A stretch of DNA of 64,000 nt from positions 744,001-808,000 of the forward strand of contig NZ_JAHDTI010000001.1 in assembly GCF_018531495.1 (NCBI RefSeq). Direction: 5' to 3'. This DNA comes from Nonomuraea sediminis (GTDB lineage Bacteria; Actinomycetota; Actinomycetes; Streptosporangiales; Streptosporangiaceae). How positions within the stretch are numbered: position 1 is the first letter of the stretch; every line of letters begins with the position of its first letter. The notes beneath the pieces were generated by a model, which was not told where the DNA came from, did not search any database, and was given only the letters and a program-made list of their open reading frames with translations. Position numbers and translations under genes: made by a program. Shown one piece after another: positions 47,401-55,433 of the stretch.

Positions 47401-48422
47401 CGGTTCACCAGCGGCCCCGACCCGGTGGAACCGCGCACCACCAGCTCCGGCTGGAAGATCAGCTCGACGTGCTTGGCCTGGGTGCCGTTGACCTCTTCGA
47501 GCAGCGTCTGGACGGCGGCGGAGGCCATCGCGCCGATCGGCTTGCGCACGGTCGTCAGCGGCGGGTCGGTGAAGGCGATCAGCGGCGAGTCGTCGAACCC
47601 GACCACCGACACCTCGCCCGGCACGGCCATCCCCTTCTCGCGGCAGGCCCTGATCGCGCCGAGCGCCATCAGGTCGCTGGCGCACACGATGCCGGTGCAC
47701 CCGCGCGACAGCAACTGCGCGGCCGCCGCCTGGCCGCCCTCGACGGAGAACAGCGAGTGCGCGATCAGGTCGTCCACGTCGGCCGCGCCGAGCAGCTGCG
47801 CCATGGCCTGACGGTAGCCCTCGATCTTCCTGATCACCGGGACGAACCTGCGCGGGCCGAGCGCCAGCCCGATCCGCTCGTGGCCCAGGTCGACCAGGTG
47901 CTGCACGGCCAGCCGGGCCGCGAGCCGGTCGTCGGGCGAGATGAACGGCGCGTCGATGTGCTCGCTGTAGCCGTCGACCAGCACGATCGGCAGGCCGCGG
48001 TCGACGAGGCGGGTGTAGCGGTCCATCCGCGCGGTGGTGTCGGCGTGCAGCCCTGAGACGAACACGATCCCGCTGACGCCCCTGTCGACCAGCAGCTCGG
48101 TGAACTCGTCCTCCGGCGCGCCGCCCGGCAGCTGGGTGCACAGCACCGGCGTGTAGCCGTGCTGGGTCAGCGCCTTCTCGATGGCCTGCGCGAAGGCGGG
48201 GAAGATGGGGTTGTCCAGCTCGGGGGTGACCAGGCCCACCAGGCCGTTGCTGCGCTGGCGCAGGCGTGGCGGGCGCTCGTAGCCCATCAGGTCCAGGGCG
48301 GTCATCACCGCCTGCCGGGTGCCGGAGGAGACTCCCGGCTTGCCGTTGAGCACCCGGCTTACGGTGGCCTCGCTCACCCCGGCCTGGGCGGCGATGTCGG
48401 CGAGGCGAGCGTGACCGTTCAT
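47397..48422 (-). CDS. LacI-family transcriptional regulator
   Basis: A 341-residue repressor. The HTH (residues ~5-25) reads ARLADIAAQAGVSEATVSRVL and is followed by the hinge helix NGKPGVSSGTRQAV and a periplasmic-binding-like domain. The ATG at 48422 puts the HTH at residue 5 as usual and lies 5 bp after the GH13 stop; a GTG at 48443 would add seven residues. It probably controls the GH13 operon and the divergent msiK through a site such as 49951-49966. Confidence 0.92.
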   Translation of the reverse strand: MNGHARLADIAAQAGVSEATVSRVLNGKPGVSSGTRQAVMTALDLMGYERPPRLRQRSNGLVGLVTPELDNPIFPAFAQAIEKALTQHGYTPVLCTQLPGGAPEDEFTELLVDRGVSGIVFVSGLHADTTARMDRYTRLVDRGLPIVLVDGYSEHIDAPFISPDDRLAARLAVQHLVDLGHERIGLALGPRRFVPVIRKIEGYRQAMAQLLGAADVDDLIAHSLFSVEGGQAAAAQLLSRGCTGIVCASDLMALGAIRACREKGMAVPGEVSVVGFDDSPLIAFTDPPLTTVRKPIGAMASAAVQTLLEEVNGTQAKHVELIFQPELVVRGSTGSGPLVNR

Positions 48423-48427
48423 GGCGC

Positions 48428-49888
48428 TTACTTTACTTTCCACCAGGCCGCAGAATCGGGTGCGCCGGGCGTGTCCGACGCGATCACGAGTTCACCGTCG
48501 ATCGCGAAGTCCACCGGCTCGCCCGTCAGGTTGACGGCGCAGACATGGTCGCCGCGCGAGAAGAGCAGCGTGCCCGCAGGTGACTCGCGCCAGACCAGGT
48601 CGCCCTGGAGCTCGCGCCTGGCGTGCAGCGCCGTCCTGTAGAGCTCCAGCGTGGAGGCGGGGTCGCCGGTCTCGGCCTCGACGCTCAGGTCCGACCAGTC
48701 CGACGGGATCGGGAGCCAGGGGTTCCTCCAGCCGAGGTCGCGCGTCCAGGGCAGCGGAACGCGGCAGCCGTCGCGGCCGCTGTCGGGGTCGCGCAGCCGC
48801 TGCGGGTCCTGGCACACCTCGGCGGGCAGGTCGAGCACCTCGGGCAGGCCGAGCTCCTCACCCTGGTAGAGGTAGGCCGAGCCGGGCAGCGCCAGCGTCA
48901 GCACCGCCGCGGCGCGCGCCCTGGCCAGGCTGCCGTAGCGGGTGACGTGCCGCTTGACGTCGTGGTTGGACAGCACCCAGGTGGTGGGCGCGCCGACGGA
49001 GCCGGAGGTGGCCAGCGACTCGTCGATCGCCCTGCGCAGCTCCGCCGCGTCCCACGGCGCGAACAGGTAGTGGAAGTTGAAGGCCTGGTGCAGCTCGTCG
49101 GGCCGGATGTAGAGGGCCAGCCGCTCCGGGCTGGGCGCCCACGCCTCGGCCACGCCGATCCGCTCGCCGGGGTAGGAGTCGAGGATGCGCCGCCACGAGC
49201 GGTGGATGTCGTGCACGGCGTCGTTGTCGAAGTAGGGGACCTTCTGGCTGCCGACCATCCGCACCTGGTCGGGGTGGCCGATGTCGGGCAGGTCCGCGGG
49301 CTTGACCATGCCGTGGGCGACGTCGACGCGGAAGCCGTCCACTCCCAGGTCAAGCCAGAAGCGCAGGATCTGCTCGAACTCCTCGCGCACCGCCGGGTTG
49401 TCCCAGTTCAGATCGGGCTGCTCCGGCGCGAACAGGTGCAGGTACCACTGCCCGTCCTCGGTCTGCGTCCAGGCGGACCCGCCGAAGATCGACTCCCAGT
49501 CGTTCGGCTCGTCGCGGAAGATGTAGCGGTCGCGCAGGCCTTCCTGGAACCACGGGTGCCGGTCGGAGGTGTGGTTGGGCACGATGTCCACGATCACCCG
49601 GATGCCGAGCCCGTGCGCGTCGTCGACCAGCGCCTTGAAGTCGCCCAGCGTGCCGAACAGCGGATCGACGTCGCGGTAGTCGGCCACGTCGTAGCCGAAG
49701 TCGGCCATCGGCGAGGGGTAGAAGGGGGTCAGCCAGATCGCGTCCACACCCAGGCTCTTCAGGTACGGCAGGCGATCACGGACCCCGATCAGGTCACCGA
49801 CGCCGTCACCGTCGCCGTCGGCGAAGCTGCGGACGTACACCTCGTAGATCACGGCGTCACGCCACCAGGCGGTCACATCGGCCCCCAT
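48428..49888 (-). CDS. GH13 alpha-glucosidase/oligo-1,6-glucosidase-like
   Basis: A 486-residue cytoplasmic GH13 enzyme. Motifs are DIVPNHTSDRHPWF (region I), GFRVDVAHGM with the nucleophile Asp (~202), GVAEAW with the acid/base Glu (~246) and SNHDVKRH with the third Asp. ADFGYDVADYRDVDPLFG is typical of the GH13 subfamilies that cleave short alpha-glucosides. There is no signal peptide, so it works on imported oligosaccharides. It is first in the operon with lacI and a PfkB kinase and diverges from the msiK-like gene. Confidence 0.92.
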   Translation of the reverse strand: MGADVTAWWRDAVIYEVYVRSFADGDGDGVGDLIGVRDRLPYLKSLGVDAIWLTPFYPSPMADFGYDVADYRDVDPLFGTLGDFKALVDDAHGLGIRVIVDIVPNHTSDRHPWFQEGLRDRYIFRDEPNDWESIFGGSAWTQTEDGQWYLHLFAPEQPDLNWDNPAVREEFEQILRFWLDLGVDGFRVDVAHGMVKPADLPDIGHPDQVRMVGSQKVPYFDNDAVHDIHRSWRRILDSYPGERIGVAEAWAPSPERLALYIRPDELHQAFNFHYLFAPWDAAELRRAIDESLATSGSVGAPTTWVLSNHDVKRHVTRYGSLARARAAAVLTLALPGSAYLYQGEELGLPEVLDLPAEVCQDPQRLRDPDSGRDGCRVPLPWTRDLGWRNPWLPIPSDWSDLSVEAETGDPASTLELYRTALHARRELQGDLVWRESPAGTLLFSRGDHVCAVNLTGEPVDFAIDGELVIASDTPGAPDSAAWWKVK

Positions 49889-49950
49889 AGGTCATATTTA
49901 CGGCAAATTTCCGCAAGAGATTACAGCATCGGGCACCCTGCCATATAGCT

Positions 49951-49966
49951 GGGAAAGCGCTGTTAC
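49951..49966. promoter_or_regulatory. LacI-type operator candidate between GH13 and msiK
   Basis: GGGAAAGCGCTGTTAC has the central AGCGCT and flanking AAA/TT of LacI/GalR operators (compare GAAAGCGCTTTC). It is followed by the perfect palindrome GTTACGTAAC at 49962-49971. It lies in the 250-bp divergent region, 63 bp before the GH13 start. The adjacent LacI protein is the likely binder. Confidence 0.55.
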
Positions 49967-50008
49967 GTAACCGCTGGTAAGTGGATGGTGCGCCTCCGTA
50001 CGGTCCGA

Positions 50009-50029
50009 CCGAAAACCAGTCCGAAAACC
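50009..50029. repeat. CCGAAAACC direct repeat upstream of msiK
   Basis: CCGAAAACC occurs at 50009-50017 and 50021-50029, a 12-bp period, shortly before the leader ORF. It may be part of a promoter or activator site. Confidence 0.35.
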
Positions 50030-50063
50030 GACTAGAAGGAGATTCTTCAGGCCAAGGGTGGAC

Positions 50064-50144
50064 ATGCGCCGTAAGGGCGCGATGTACTACCTCTTCAATC
50101 AGCCCCCGTCACTGGTGACACGCGTGCAAGGTGTGGGCCCATGA
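50064..50144 (+). CDS. 26-codon leader ORF coupled to the msiK-like ATPase
   Basis: The frame starts ATG CGC CGT AAG (MRRKGAMYYLF...) and ends ...GVGP-TGA. The stop is fused to the ATPase start as ATGA at 50141-50144. AAGGGTGG precedes the ATG by 2-6 nt. It lacks transmembrane or signal features and is basic at the start. It may set the translation rate of the ATPase gene or sense a metabolite through ribosome stalling; or it may be a chance ORF. No homologue is claimed. Confidence 0.45.
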   Translation: MRRKGAMYYLFNQPPSLVTRVQGVGP

Positions 50145-51421
50145 GCTCGGTCGTTCTGGACAAAGTGACCAAGGTGTACCCGGGCGACCACCTCGCGGTC
50201 GACCAGCTGAGCCTCAAGGCGGGGGACGGCGAGTTCCTGGTGCTGCTCGGGCCCTCAGGTTGCGGAAAGTCCACGCTGCTGCGGATGATCGCCGGGCTGG
50301 AGGAGATCACCGAGGGCGACCTGTGGCTCGACGGCCAGCTCGCCAACCACCTGGCTCCCCGCGACCGCGACGTGGCCATGGTTTTCCAGAACGGCGCCCT
50401 CTACCCGCACAGGACGGTCCGCGGGAACATCGCCTTTCCTTTAGAGATCGCCAAGTCGGACCCGGCGACGGTGCGCGAGCGGGTGACCGAGCTGTCCAAG
50501 GCGCTGCACATCGACGAGACGCTCGAACGCCGGCCGGGCACGCTGTCGGGCGGGCAGCGGCAGCGGGTCGCGATGGGCAGGGCGATCGTGCGGCAGCCCA
50601 AGCTGTTCCTCATGGACGAGCCGCTGTCGAACCTGGACGCGGGCATGCGGACCGAGCTGCGGATGGAGATCTCCGCCCTGGTCAGGTCGCTCGGCGTCAC
50701 CACGATCTACGTCACCCACGACCAGGTCGAGGCGCTGACCCTGGCCGACCGCATCGCCATCCTCAACCGCGGTGTGCTGCAGGACGTCGGCACCCCCGCG
50801 CAGATCTACAACGACCCCGCCACCGCCTTCGTCGCCGCGTTCCTCAACTCGCAGCAGCTCAACCTGCTGGCGGCCACGGTTCGCACGCCGCAGAACCAGT
50901 ACGTGCTGCTCGACTTCGGGCCGCACCGGCTGACGATCCCGTGGAGCGATCCGCGGGCCTACGCCATCTCGCAGCACACGGGCGGGCAGGTCCTGATCGG
51001 CATCCGGCCTGACGGCCTGGCTCCGGTGCCGGAGTCCTACGACGGGCCCTCCTTCTTCGGGCGGGTGCGCACGCTGGAGTACCACGGGCACGAGTGGCTC
51101 GCCTACGTCGAGTGCGGGGTGCCCTCGGCGCCGGTGCCCGAGCCACCGGACACGCGCGCCCGGCTCAACGGGAACGGCAGCGGCTCCGGCGGGCTCGGTG
51201 GCCTGGTGCGCCGCCTGTTCGCCAACCGCGAGGAGCACCAGGAGCAGGAGCACGTCGGGCCGCACGCGGGCAGCGGCATCCACCGCCGCGCCGACCTCAT
51301 CGTCCGCCTCGGCGGCCGGCCCGCCTGGCGCCCCAACGACGCGGCCCGCGTCGGGGTGGACCTCTCCCGGATCATGATCTTCACCGAGTCGGGCGCCCGC
51401 ATCGACCCTCCACGCCGCTGA
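50141..51421 (+). CDS. MsiK/UgpC-type sugar ABC transporter ATPase
   Basis: A 426-residue carbohydrate-import ATPase. Walker A GPSGCGKST (residues ~38-46), LSGGQRQRVAMGRAIVR, Walker B LFLMDEPLSNLD and THDQVEALTLADRI are those of the MalK family, with a regulatory OB-type domain (~235-420). The tail is longer than usual MsiK (about 380) because of a Gly/Ser/Arg insert (~345-370). It stands alone next to an alpha-glucosidase operon, as MsiK does in Streptomyces, where one ATPase serves several sugar transporters. The transporter at 57135-60011 has none. Confidence 0.9.
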   Translation: MSSVVLDKVTKVYPGDHLAVDQLSLKAGDGEFLVLLGPSGCGKSTLLRMIAGLEEITEGDLWLDGQLANHLAPRDRDVAMVFQNGALYPHRTVRGNIAFPLEIAKSDPATVRERVTELSKALHIDETLERRPGTLSGGQRQRVAMGRAIVRQPKLFLMDEPLSNLDAGMRTELRMEISALVRSLGVTTIYVTHDQVEALTLADRIAILNRGVLQDVGTPAQIYNDPATAFVAAFLNSQQLNLLAATVRTPQNQYVLLDFGPHRLTIPWSDPRAYAISQHTGGQVLIGIRPDGLAPVPESYDGPSFFGRVRTLEYHGHEWLAYVECGVPSAPVPEPPDTRARLNGNGSGSGGLGGLVRRLFANREEHQEQEHVGPHAGSGIHRRADLIVRLGGRPAWRPNDAARVGVDLSRIMIFTESGARIDPPRR

Positions 51422-51447
51422 CTCTCATCTCTGGATCATCAAGGGCT

Positions 51448-51560
51448 TGATCCTGTACGGCGAGCCGCGCCACCGCCAGTCACCGCACTTCGGCTGAGGA
51501 CCTCCAGGGATACGCCCGCTGACCGGGTGTCGGCGGGCCGCCGTCACGACTCCGCCCTGG
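51448..51560 (-). repeat. Dispersed repeat family 1, copy C
   Basis: Read on the minus strand it starts GGGCGGAGTCGTGACGGCGG and contains GGTCCTCAGCCG and GCCGTACAGGATCA, in the same order and spacing as copy A (11410-11520). Its middle is more diverged. It lies in the 230-bp gap between the msiK-like gene and the azoreductase. Confidence 0.55.
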
Positions 51561-51586
51561 GCCTTTCCATGCACCCCTTGACCAAG

Positions 51587-51638
51587 CGGACCACAGTCCG
51601 TATCTTTGCATGTGCATCGATAACCGGACCGCAGTCCG
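51587..51638. promoter_or_regulatory. Two CGGACC-CAGTCCG palindromes before the azoreductase
   Basis: CGGACCACAGTCCG (51587-51600) and CGGACCGCAGTCCG (51625-51638) are near-identical 14-bp palindromes spaced 38 bp apart, the second ending 13 bp before the ATG. Such paired palindromes are typical of TetR/HxlR/MarR repressors of quinone- or electrophile-inducible reductases. The regulator gene is not in this window. Confidence 0.65.
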
Positions 51639-51651
51639 AAAGGAAGCATTG

Positions 51652-52275
51652 ATGAGCAAGTTGCTGCATGTTTCAGCCTCGCCACGGGGCGAGGAGTCGA
51701 TCTCGAGCGCCATCGCGGAGGTCTTCGTCGAGGAGTACCGCCGCACGCACCCGGGGGACGTGGTGGACCGGTTCGACCTGTGGGACGGGTCGCTGCCGGA
51801 GTTCGGGCCCGACGCGGCGCGGGCGAAGATGACGGTCTTCGGCGGTGGCACGCCCGAGGGTGCGCAGAAGGCGGCGTGGGACGCGGCCATCGCCACGTTC
51901 GAGCGCTTCGACGCCTACGACAGGTACGTGTTCAGCGTGCCGATGTGGAACGCGAGCGTGCCGTACAAGCTCAAGCAGCTCATCGACGTGATCAGCCAGC
52001 CGGCCAGGATCTTCGACGTGCATCCGGAGACGGGCTACCGCGCGCTGCTGACGGACAAGCGCGCGGCCGTCGTCTACACCAGCGCGGTGTGGGGTCCCGG
52101 GCTCGGCTCGGAGTTCGGCACGAACTTCCAGTCGACGTTCTTCGGCGACTGGCTCCGCTGGGCCGGCATCACCGACGTCCAGGAGGTCCGCCACCACCCC
52201 ACCCTCACCGGCGACTACGACGAGGCCCGCAAGCAGGCCGACGAGTCCGCCCGCCACATCGCCCGCACCTTCTAG
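51652..52275 (+). CDS. azoR: FMN-dependent NADH:azoreductase/quinone reductase
   Basis: A 207-residue flavodoxin-like reductase. SASPRGEESISSAIAEVF (residues ~7-24) binds the FMN phosphate, and VFSVPMWNASVPYKLKQLID (~83-102) is the AzoR flavin-site signature. It reduces quinones and azo compounds by two-electron transfer with NAD(P)H. AAGGAAG lies about 7 nt before the ATG at 51652; an upstream ATG at 51610 is in the operator. Its TAG overlaps the stop of the convergent gene. Electrophile induction is inferred from the palindromes. Confidence 0.88.
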   Translation: MSKLLHVSASPRGEESISSAIAEVFVEEYRRTHPGDVVDRFDLWDGSLPEFGPDAARAKMTVFGGGTPEGAQKAAWDAAIATFERFDAYDRYVFSVPMWNASVPYKLKQLIDVISQPARIFDVHPETGYRALLTDKRAAVVYTSAVWGPGLGSEFGTNFQSTFFGDWLRWAGITDVQEVRHHPTLTGDYDEARKQADESARHIARTF

Positions 52276-53450
52276 GACCAGCGCGTGCCGTCGGGGGTGT
52301 CCTCGACGGTGATGCCGCCGGCGAGCATGGCGGTGCGGAGGGCGTCGGCGAGGTCGTAGGCGCCGTCGCGGCGCAGCCGGTCGCGCAGGGTCAGGAGCGG
52401 CTCGACCAGGACCCGGACGCGTTTGGCCGAGGCGAGCTCGCCGAGCTCGCCGATGAGCAGGCGCAGGAGCTGGCGGGCCTCGTCCACGCCGCCCGCGTCC
52501 TCCTCGGTGTCGGCGGCCCAGGCGACGAGCGCCGCCTCCAGATCGAGCACCGCCCTGGCGCCCGCGACCGGGTCGGCCTCCTCCGCCGCCCGCCTGAAGC
52601 CCTTCTCGCACGAGCCGCAGACCTCGGCCAGCGTCTCCTGCGGAGCCGCGGCGGTGGCCGGGACCCGCGCCGGGGCCGGCCGGGCCGTGGTGGAGCCCCG
52701 GGCCAGGCGGCGGACCTCCTCGAGCGAGGTGGCCGTCCCCGCGGGCAGCACGACCTGCGAGCCGCGCACCCGCACCGTGAGCCGGCCCCGCCCGGCCACC
52801 TCCACCTCCCGCGTGCGCAGGTCGACCAGGACCGCGGTGTGCTCGTCGACGCCCAGGACGGCGGTGCCGTCAGGCAGCTCCCGCTCCATCTTCGCCAGGC
52901 GGCGCTCACCCAGATAGCAGTAGCGCGTGTCGTGGGTGCCGCCCTCGGCGTTGTCGTAGTGCGGGATCAGCACGGCCCGCAGGTCCAGCTCCGCCAGCAG
53001 GTCGAGCCCTGGACACCAGTGCGGCTCCGCGCCCACCTTGTAGATCTCGTAGACGGGCACCGTGGCCGCGCCCGCCGTGCACGCCGCGGCCGAGGCCAGC
53101 ACGGTCACCCCGCGCCCCGCCCGCACGCGCGCCCGCAGGTCACCCGCCACCGGCGTGGCCAGCCACCGCTCGAGCGCGTAGGTCGGGCTGCCCGGCCCGG
53201 AGAACACCCAGTCGGCGCCGGCCACCTCGGCACCGACCTCCACCTTCAATCCGACGCTGCGCGCGAAGTACGCGCGCGCCCTGGCCGAGATGTCGTCCGC
53301 GTTCTCCTGGAAGGCGTAGGGCGTGTCGAGCAGGATCGCGCGCGGCCCGGGACGCAGCGAGCGCACCGCCCGGCGATGGATCTCCACCATCGTCGGGCTG
53401 GTCTCGCCCGAACCCATCAGCACCAGCAGCCCCGGTTGTTCGCGCATCAC
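52272..53450 (-). CDS. Peptidase-S51-like domain fused to a CysRS-type C-terminal domain
   Basis: A 392-residue fusion. Residues ~8-220 follow the cyanophycinase/peptidase-E fold: LLVLMGSGETSPTMVEIHRR, WVFSGPGSPTYALERWL, a nucleophile-elbow-like ASAAACTAGA, and HYDNAEGGTHDTRYCYLGERRL. A linker rich in Ala/Thr/Pro (~240-275) leads to a C-terminal helical domain whose end, DALRTAMLAGGITVEDTPDGTRW, is the typical C-terminus of cysteinyl-tRNA synthetase. There is no CysRS catalytic domain (no HIGH/KMSKS). The reaction is unknown. It is monocistronic and convergent with azoR. Confidence 0.8.
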   Translation of the reverse strand: MMREQPGLLVLMGSGETSPTMVEIHRRAVRSLRPGPRAILLDTPYAFQENADDISARARAYFARSVGLKVEVGAEVAGADWVFSGPGSPTYALERWLATPVAGDLRARVRAGRGVTVLASAAACTAGAATVPVYEIYKVGAEPHWCPGLDLLAELDLRAVLIPHYDNAEGGTHDTRYCYLGERRLAKMERELPDGTAVLGVDEHTAVLVDLRTREVEVAGRGRLTVRVRGSQVVLPAGTATSLEEVRRLARGSTTARPAPARVPATAAAPQETLAEVCGSCEKGFRRAAEEADPVAGARAVLDLEAALVAWAADTEEDAGGVDEARQLLRLLIGELGELASAKRVRVLVEPLLTLRDRLRRDGAYDLADALRTAMLAGGITVEDTPDGTRWS

Positions 53451-53559
53451 GGGCGCCTCTTCTCACACACTCTTTCGACTACAGCGACCCGAGCCGAACT
53501 CTTCAAGGGGTGGCCGCTTGATGCGAGAAGAATGCTGCTGCGAATCAAAGGCACAAACC

Positions 53560-54714
53560 TCACCAGCCGATGTGCCCCTTGCCCGACACCAGGGACTTGG
53601 CGATGACGAGGCGCTGCACGTCGTTGGTGCCCTCGCCGATGGCCATCAGCGGCGCGTCGCGGTAGAGCCGCTCGACCACGAACTCCTGCGAGTAGCCGTA
53701 CCCGCCGTGGATCCGCATGGCCTCCAGCGACGCCTTGAGCGCGACCTCGGAGGCGAAGTACTTGGCCATACCGGCCTCCATGTCCACCCGCTTGCCGCCA
53801 TCGGCCTGCGAGGCGGCCCAGTACGTGAGCAACCGCGCGGCCTGGATCTCGGTCGCCAGGTCGGCGATCTTAAGCTGGATGGCCTGGAAGTCGGCGATCG
53901 GCTGCCCGAAGGCGGTCCGCTCACGCGCGTAGGACAGCGCGGCGTCGTAGGCGGCCTGCGCCACCCCGACCGCCCTGGCGGCGATGTTGATCCGCCCGAT
54001 CTCCAGCCCGCCGAGCACCTGCTGCATGCCGCGCCCCTCGACGCCGCCGAGCAGGTTGGCCGCGGGCACCCGCACGTCCTCGAGCACGACCTCGCACGTC
54101 TCGGTGCCCTTGTAGCCGAGCTTGGGCAGGTCGCGGCTGACGCCGAAGCCCTCGTCGATCAGCAGCACCGACATGCCCTTGTGCGCGGGCTCGGTGATCG
54201 AGGTCTTGACCAGCACGGGCAGCGGCGAGGCGTGCCTGGCGTTGGTGATCCACGTCTTGGTGCCGTTGACCACGTAGTGGTCGCCGTCCCGTACGGCGCG
54301 CGTCTGGATCCCCTGCAGGTCCGTGCCCGCGCCGGGCTCGGTCAACGCCAGCCCGGTACGGCGGGCCCCGGTGGCCAGGTCGGGCAGGTAGCGCCGCTTC
54401 TGCTCCTCGGTGCCGTGGCGGGCGATCATCCAGGTGGACAGCGAGTGCGAGCCGATCGTGCCCGCCACGCCCATCCAGCCCCTGGCGATCTCCTCGAAGA
54501 CCAGCGCGAAGGAGACCATGTCCGCGCCCAGCCCGCCGTACTCCTCCGGCACGGTCAGCCCGAACAGGCCCATCTCCTTCATCTTCTCGACGATCTCCGT
54601 GGGATACCGGCCCGAGTGCTCCCACTCGGTCGCCACGGGCACGATCTCCTTGTCCACGAACGCGCGCAGCGTCTCGCGGAAGGCCTTCTGCTCCTCGTTC
54701 AGCTCGAAATCCAT
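53560..54714 (-). CDS. Acyl-CoA dehydrogenase
   Basis: A 384-residue FAD enzyme. LALTEPGAGTDLQGIQTRA and WITNARHASPLPVLVKT bind FAD and substrate; RTAFGQPIADFQAIQLKIADLATEIQAARLL is the helical signature; the catalytic glutamate lies in IGEGTNDVQRLVIAKSL (residue ~364). It forms alpha,beta-enoyl-CoA in the cytoplasm. It follows a MaoC dehydratase gene by 2 nt, so the two catalyse successive steps (dehydrogenation, hydration) of a short or branched acyl-CoA. Confidence 0.94.
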   Translation of the reverse strand: MDFELNEEQKAFRETLRAFVDKEIVPVATEWEHSGRYPTEIVEKMKEMGLFGLTVPEEYGGLGADMVSFALVFEEIARGWMGVAGTIGSHSLSTWMIARHGTEEQKRRYLPDLATGARRTGLALTEPGAGTDLQGIQTRAVRDGDHYVVNGTKTWITNARHASPLPVLVKTSITEPAHKGMSVLLIDEGFGVSRDLPKLGYKGTETCEVVLEDVRVPAANLLGGVEGRGMQQVLGGLEIGRINIAARAVGVAQAAYDAALSYARERTAFGQPIADFQAIQLKIADLATEIQAARLLTYWAASQADGGKRVDMEAGMAKYFASEVALKASLEAMRIHGGYGYSQEFVVERLYRDAPLMAIGEGTNDVQRLVIAKSLVSGKGHIGW

Positions 54715-54716
54715 GG

Positions 54717-55235
54717 CTATCGCTCCAGGGGTCCGGTCTTGGCGCGCGGGAAGTAGCCCTTGTCGTGCGGGGCGTCGCGCTTGTAGACCATGACGGTCCG
54801 CGTCCACGACATGAGCTCGTCGCCCTCCTGGTTCAGCCCGCGGGTGCGGCAGGTGACGATGCCCGCGTACGGCCGCGACTTCGACTCCCGCTTGGCCACC
54901 ACGATGGACTCCGCGTACAGCGTGTCGCCGACGAAGACCGGATGGGTGAGCCTGATCTCGTCCCAGCCGAGGTTCATGATCGCCGTCTGGCTCACGTCCA
55001 TGACCGACAGCCCGAGGACGATCGCCACCGACAGGCCGGAGTTCACGATGATCTTCCCGACCGGGGCCTTGGCGGCGAAGTGGGCGTTGAAGTGGTTCTG
55101 GTTGGTGTTCATGGTCAGCAACGTGAACCAGGTGTTGTCGGCCTCGCTGATCGTGCGGCCGAGCGGGTGCTGGTAGACGTCGCCGACCACGAAGTCCTCG
55201 TAGTAGCGGCCGATCTGGGCTTCGTGCAGCGTCAC
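54717..55235 (-). CDS. MaoC-family enoyl-CoA hydratase
   Basis: A 172-residue hotdog protein. YYEDFVVGDVYQHPLGRTISEADNTWFTLLTMNTNQNHFNAHFA contains the R-hydratase motif region (D...N...H), and VFVGDTLYAESIVVAKRESKSRP is the second conserved segment. Similar proteins act as beta-methylmalyl-CoA or mesaconyl-CoA dehydratases or enoyl-CoA hydratases. The GTG at 55235 is chosen because AGGAG lies 7 nt upstream; a Met at 55253 precedes that ribosome site. It is translated with the acyl-CoA dehydrogenase. Confidence 0.87.
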   Translation of the reverse strand: MTLHEAQIGRYYEDFVVGDVYQHPLGRTISEADNTWFTLLTMNTNQNHFNAHFAAKAPVGKIIVNSGLSVAIVLGLSVMDVSQTAIMNLGWDEIRLTHPVFVGDTLYAESIVVAKRESKSRPYAGIVTCRTRGLNQEGDELMSWTRTVMVYKRDAPHDKGYFPRAKTGPLER

Positions 55236-55340
55236 GGGCGGCTCCTCGCGCATCCAGGTTCCAGAACATTGTTTCAGTCCTGGTCCCGCGCGGCAACGAA
55301 CCGCGCCCGCGACGCGCGCGCCGTTACGGCGGGCCACCGT

Positions 55341-55417
55341 CACCGACTCGCCGTCAGCGCCGGTCACAGGCCCTCGGCTGGAGTACGGCGGGCGGCCGGT
55401 GGGCGGCCCGCCGTACA
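55341..55417. repeat. Dispersed repeat family 1, copy B
   Basis: CACCGACTCGCCG...GGAGTACGGCGGGCGGCCGGT...CCGCCGTACA aligns with 11437-11514 with roughly 85% identity and one gap (hand alignment). GTACGGCGGGC and its complement GCCCGCCGTAC form a strong hairpin at 55383-55416. It lies in the 198-bp gap between the MaoC gene and the ACT protein gene. Confidence 0.7.
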
Positions 55418-55433
55418 AGAGGACCGGCCCGCG

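Noticed and set aside
52272..53450. Annotation as a cysteinyl-tRNA synthetase
   Set aside because: Only the C-terminal domain is similar; the catalytic HIGH and KMSKS motifs and zinc ligands are absent.
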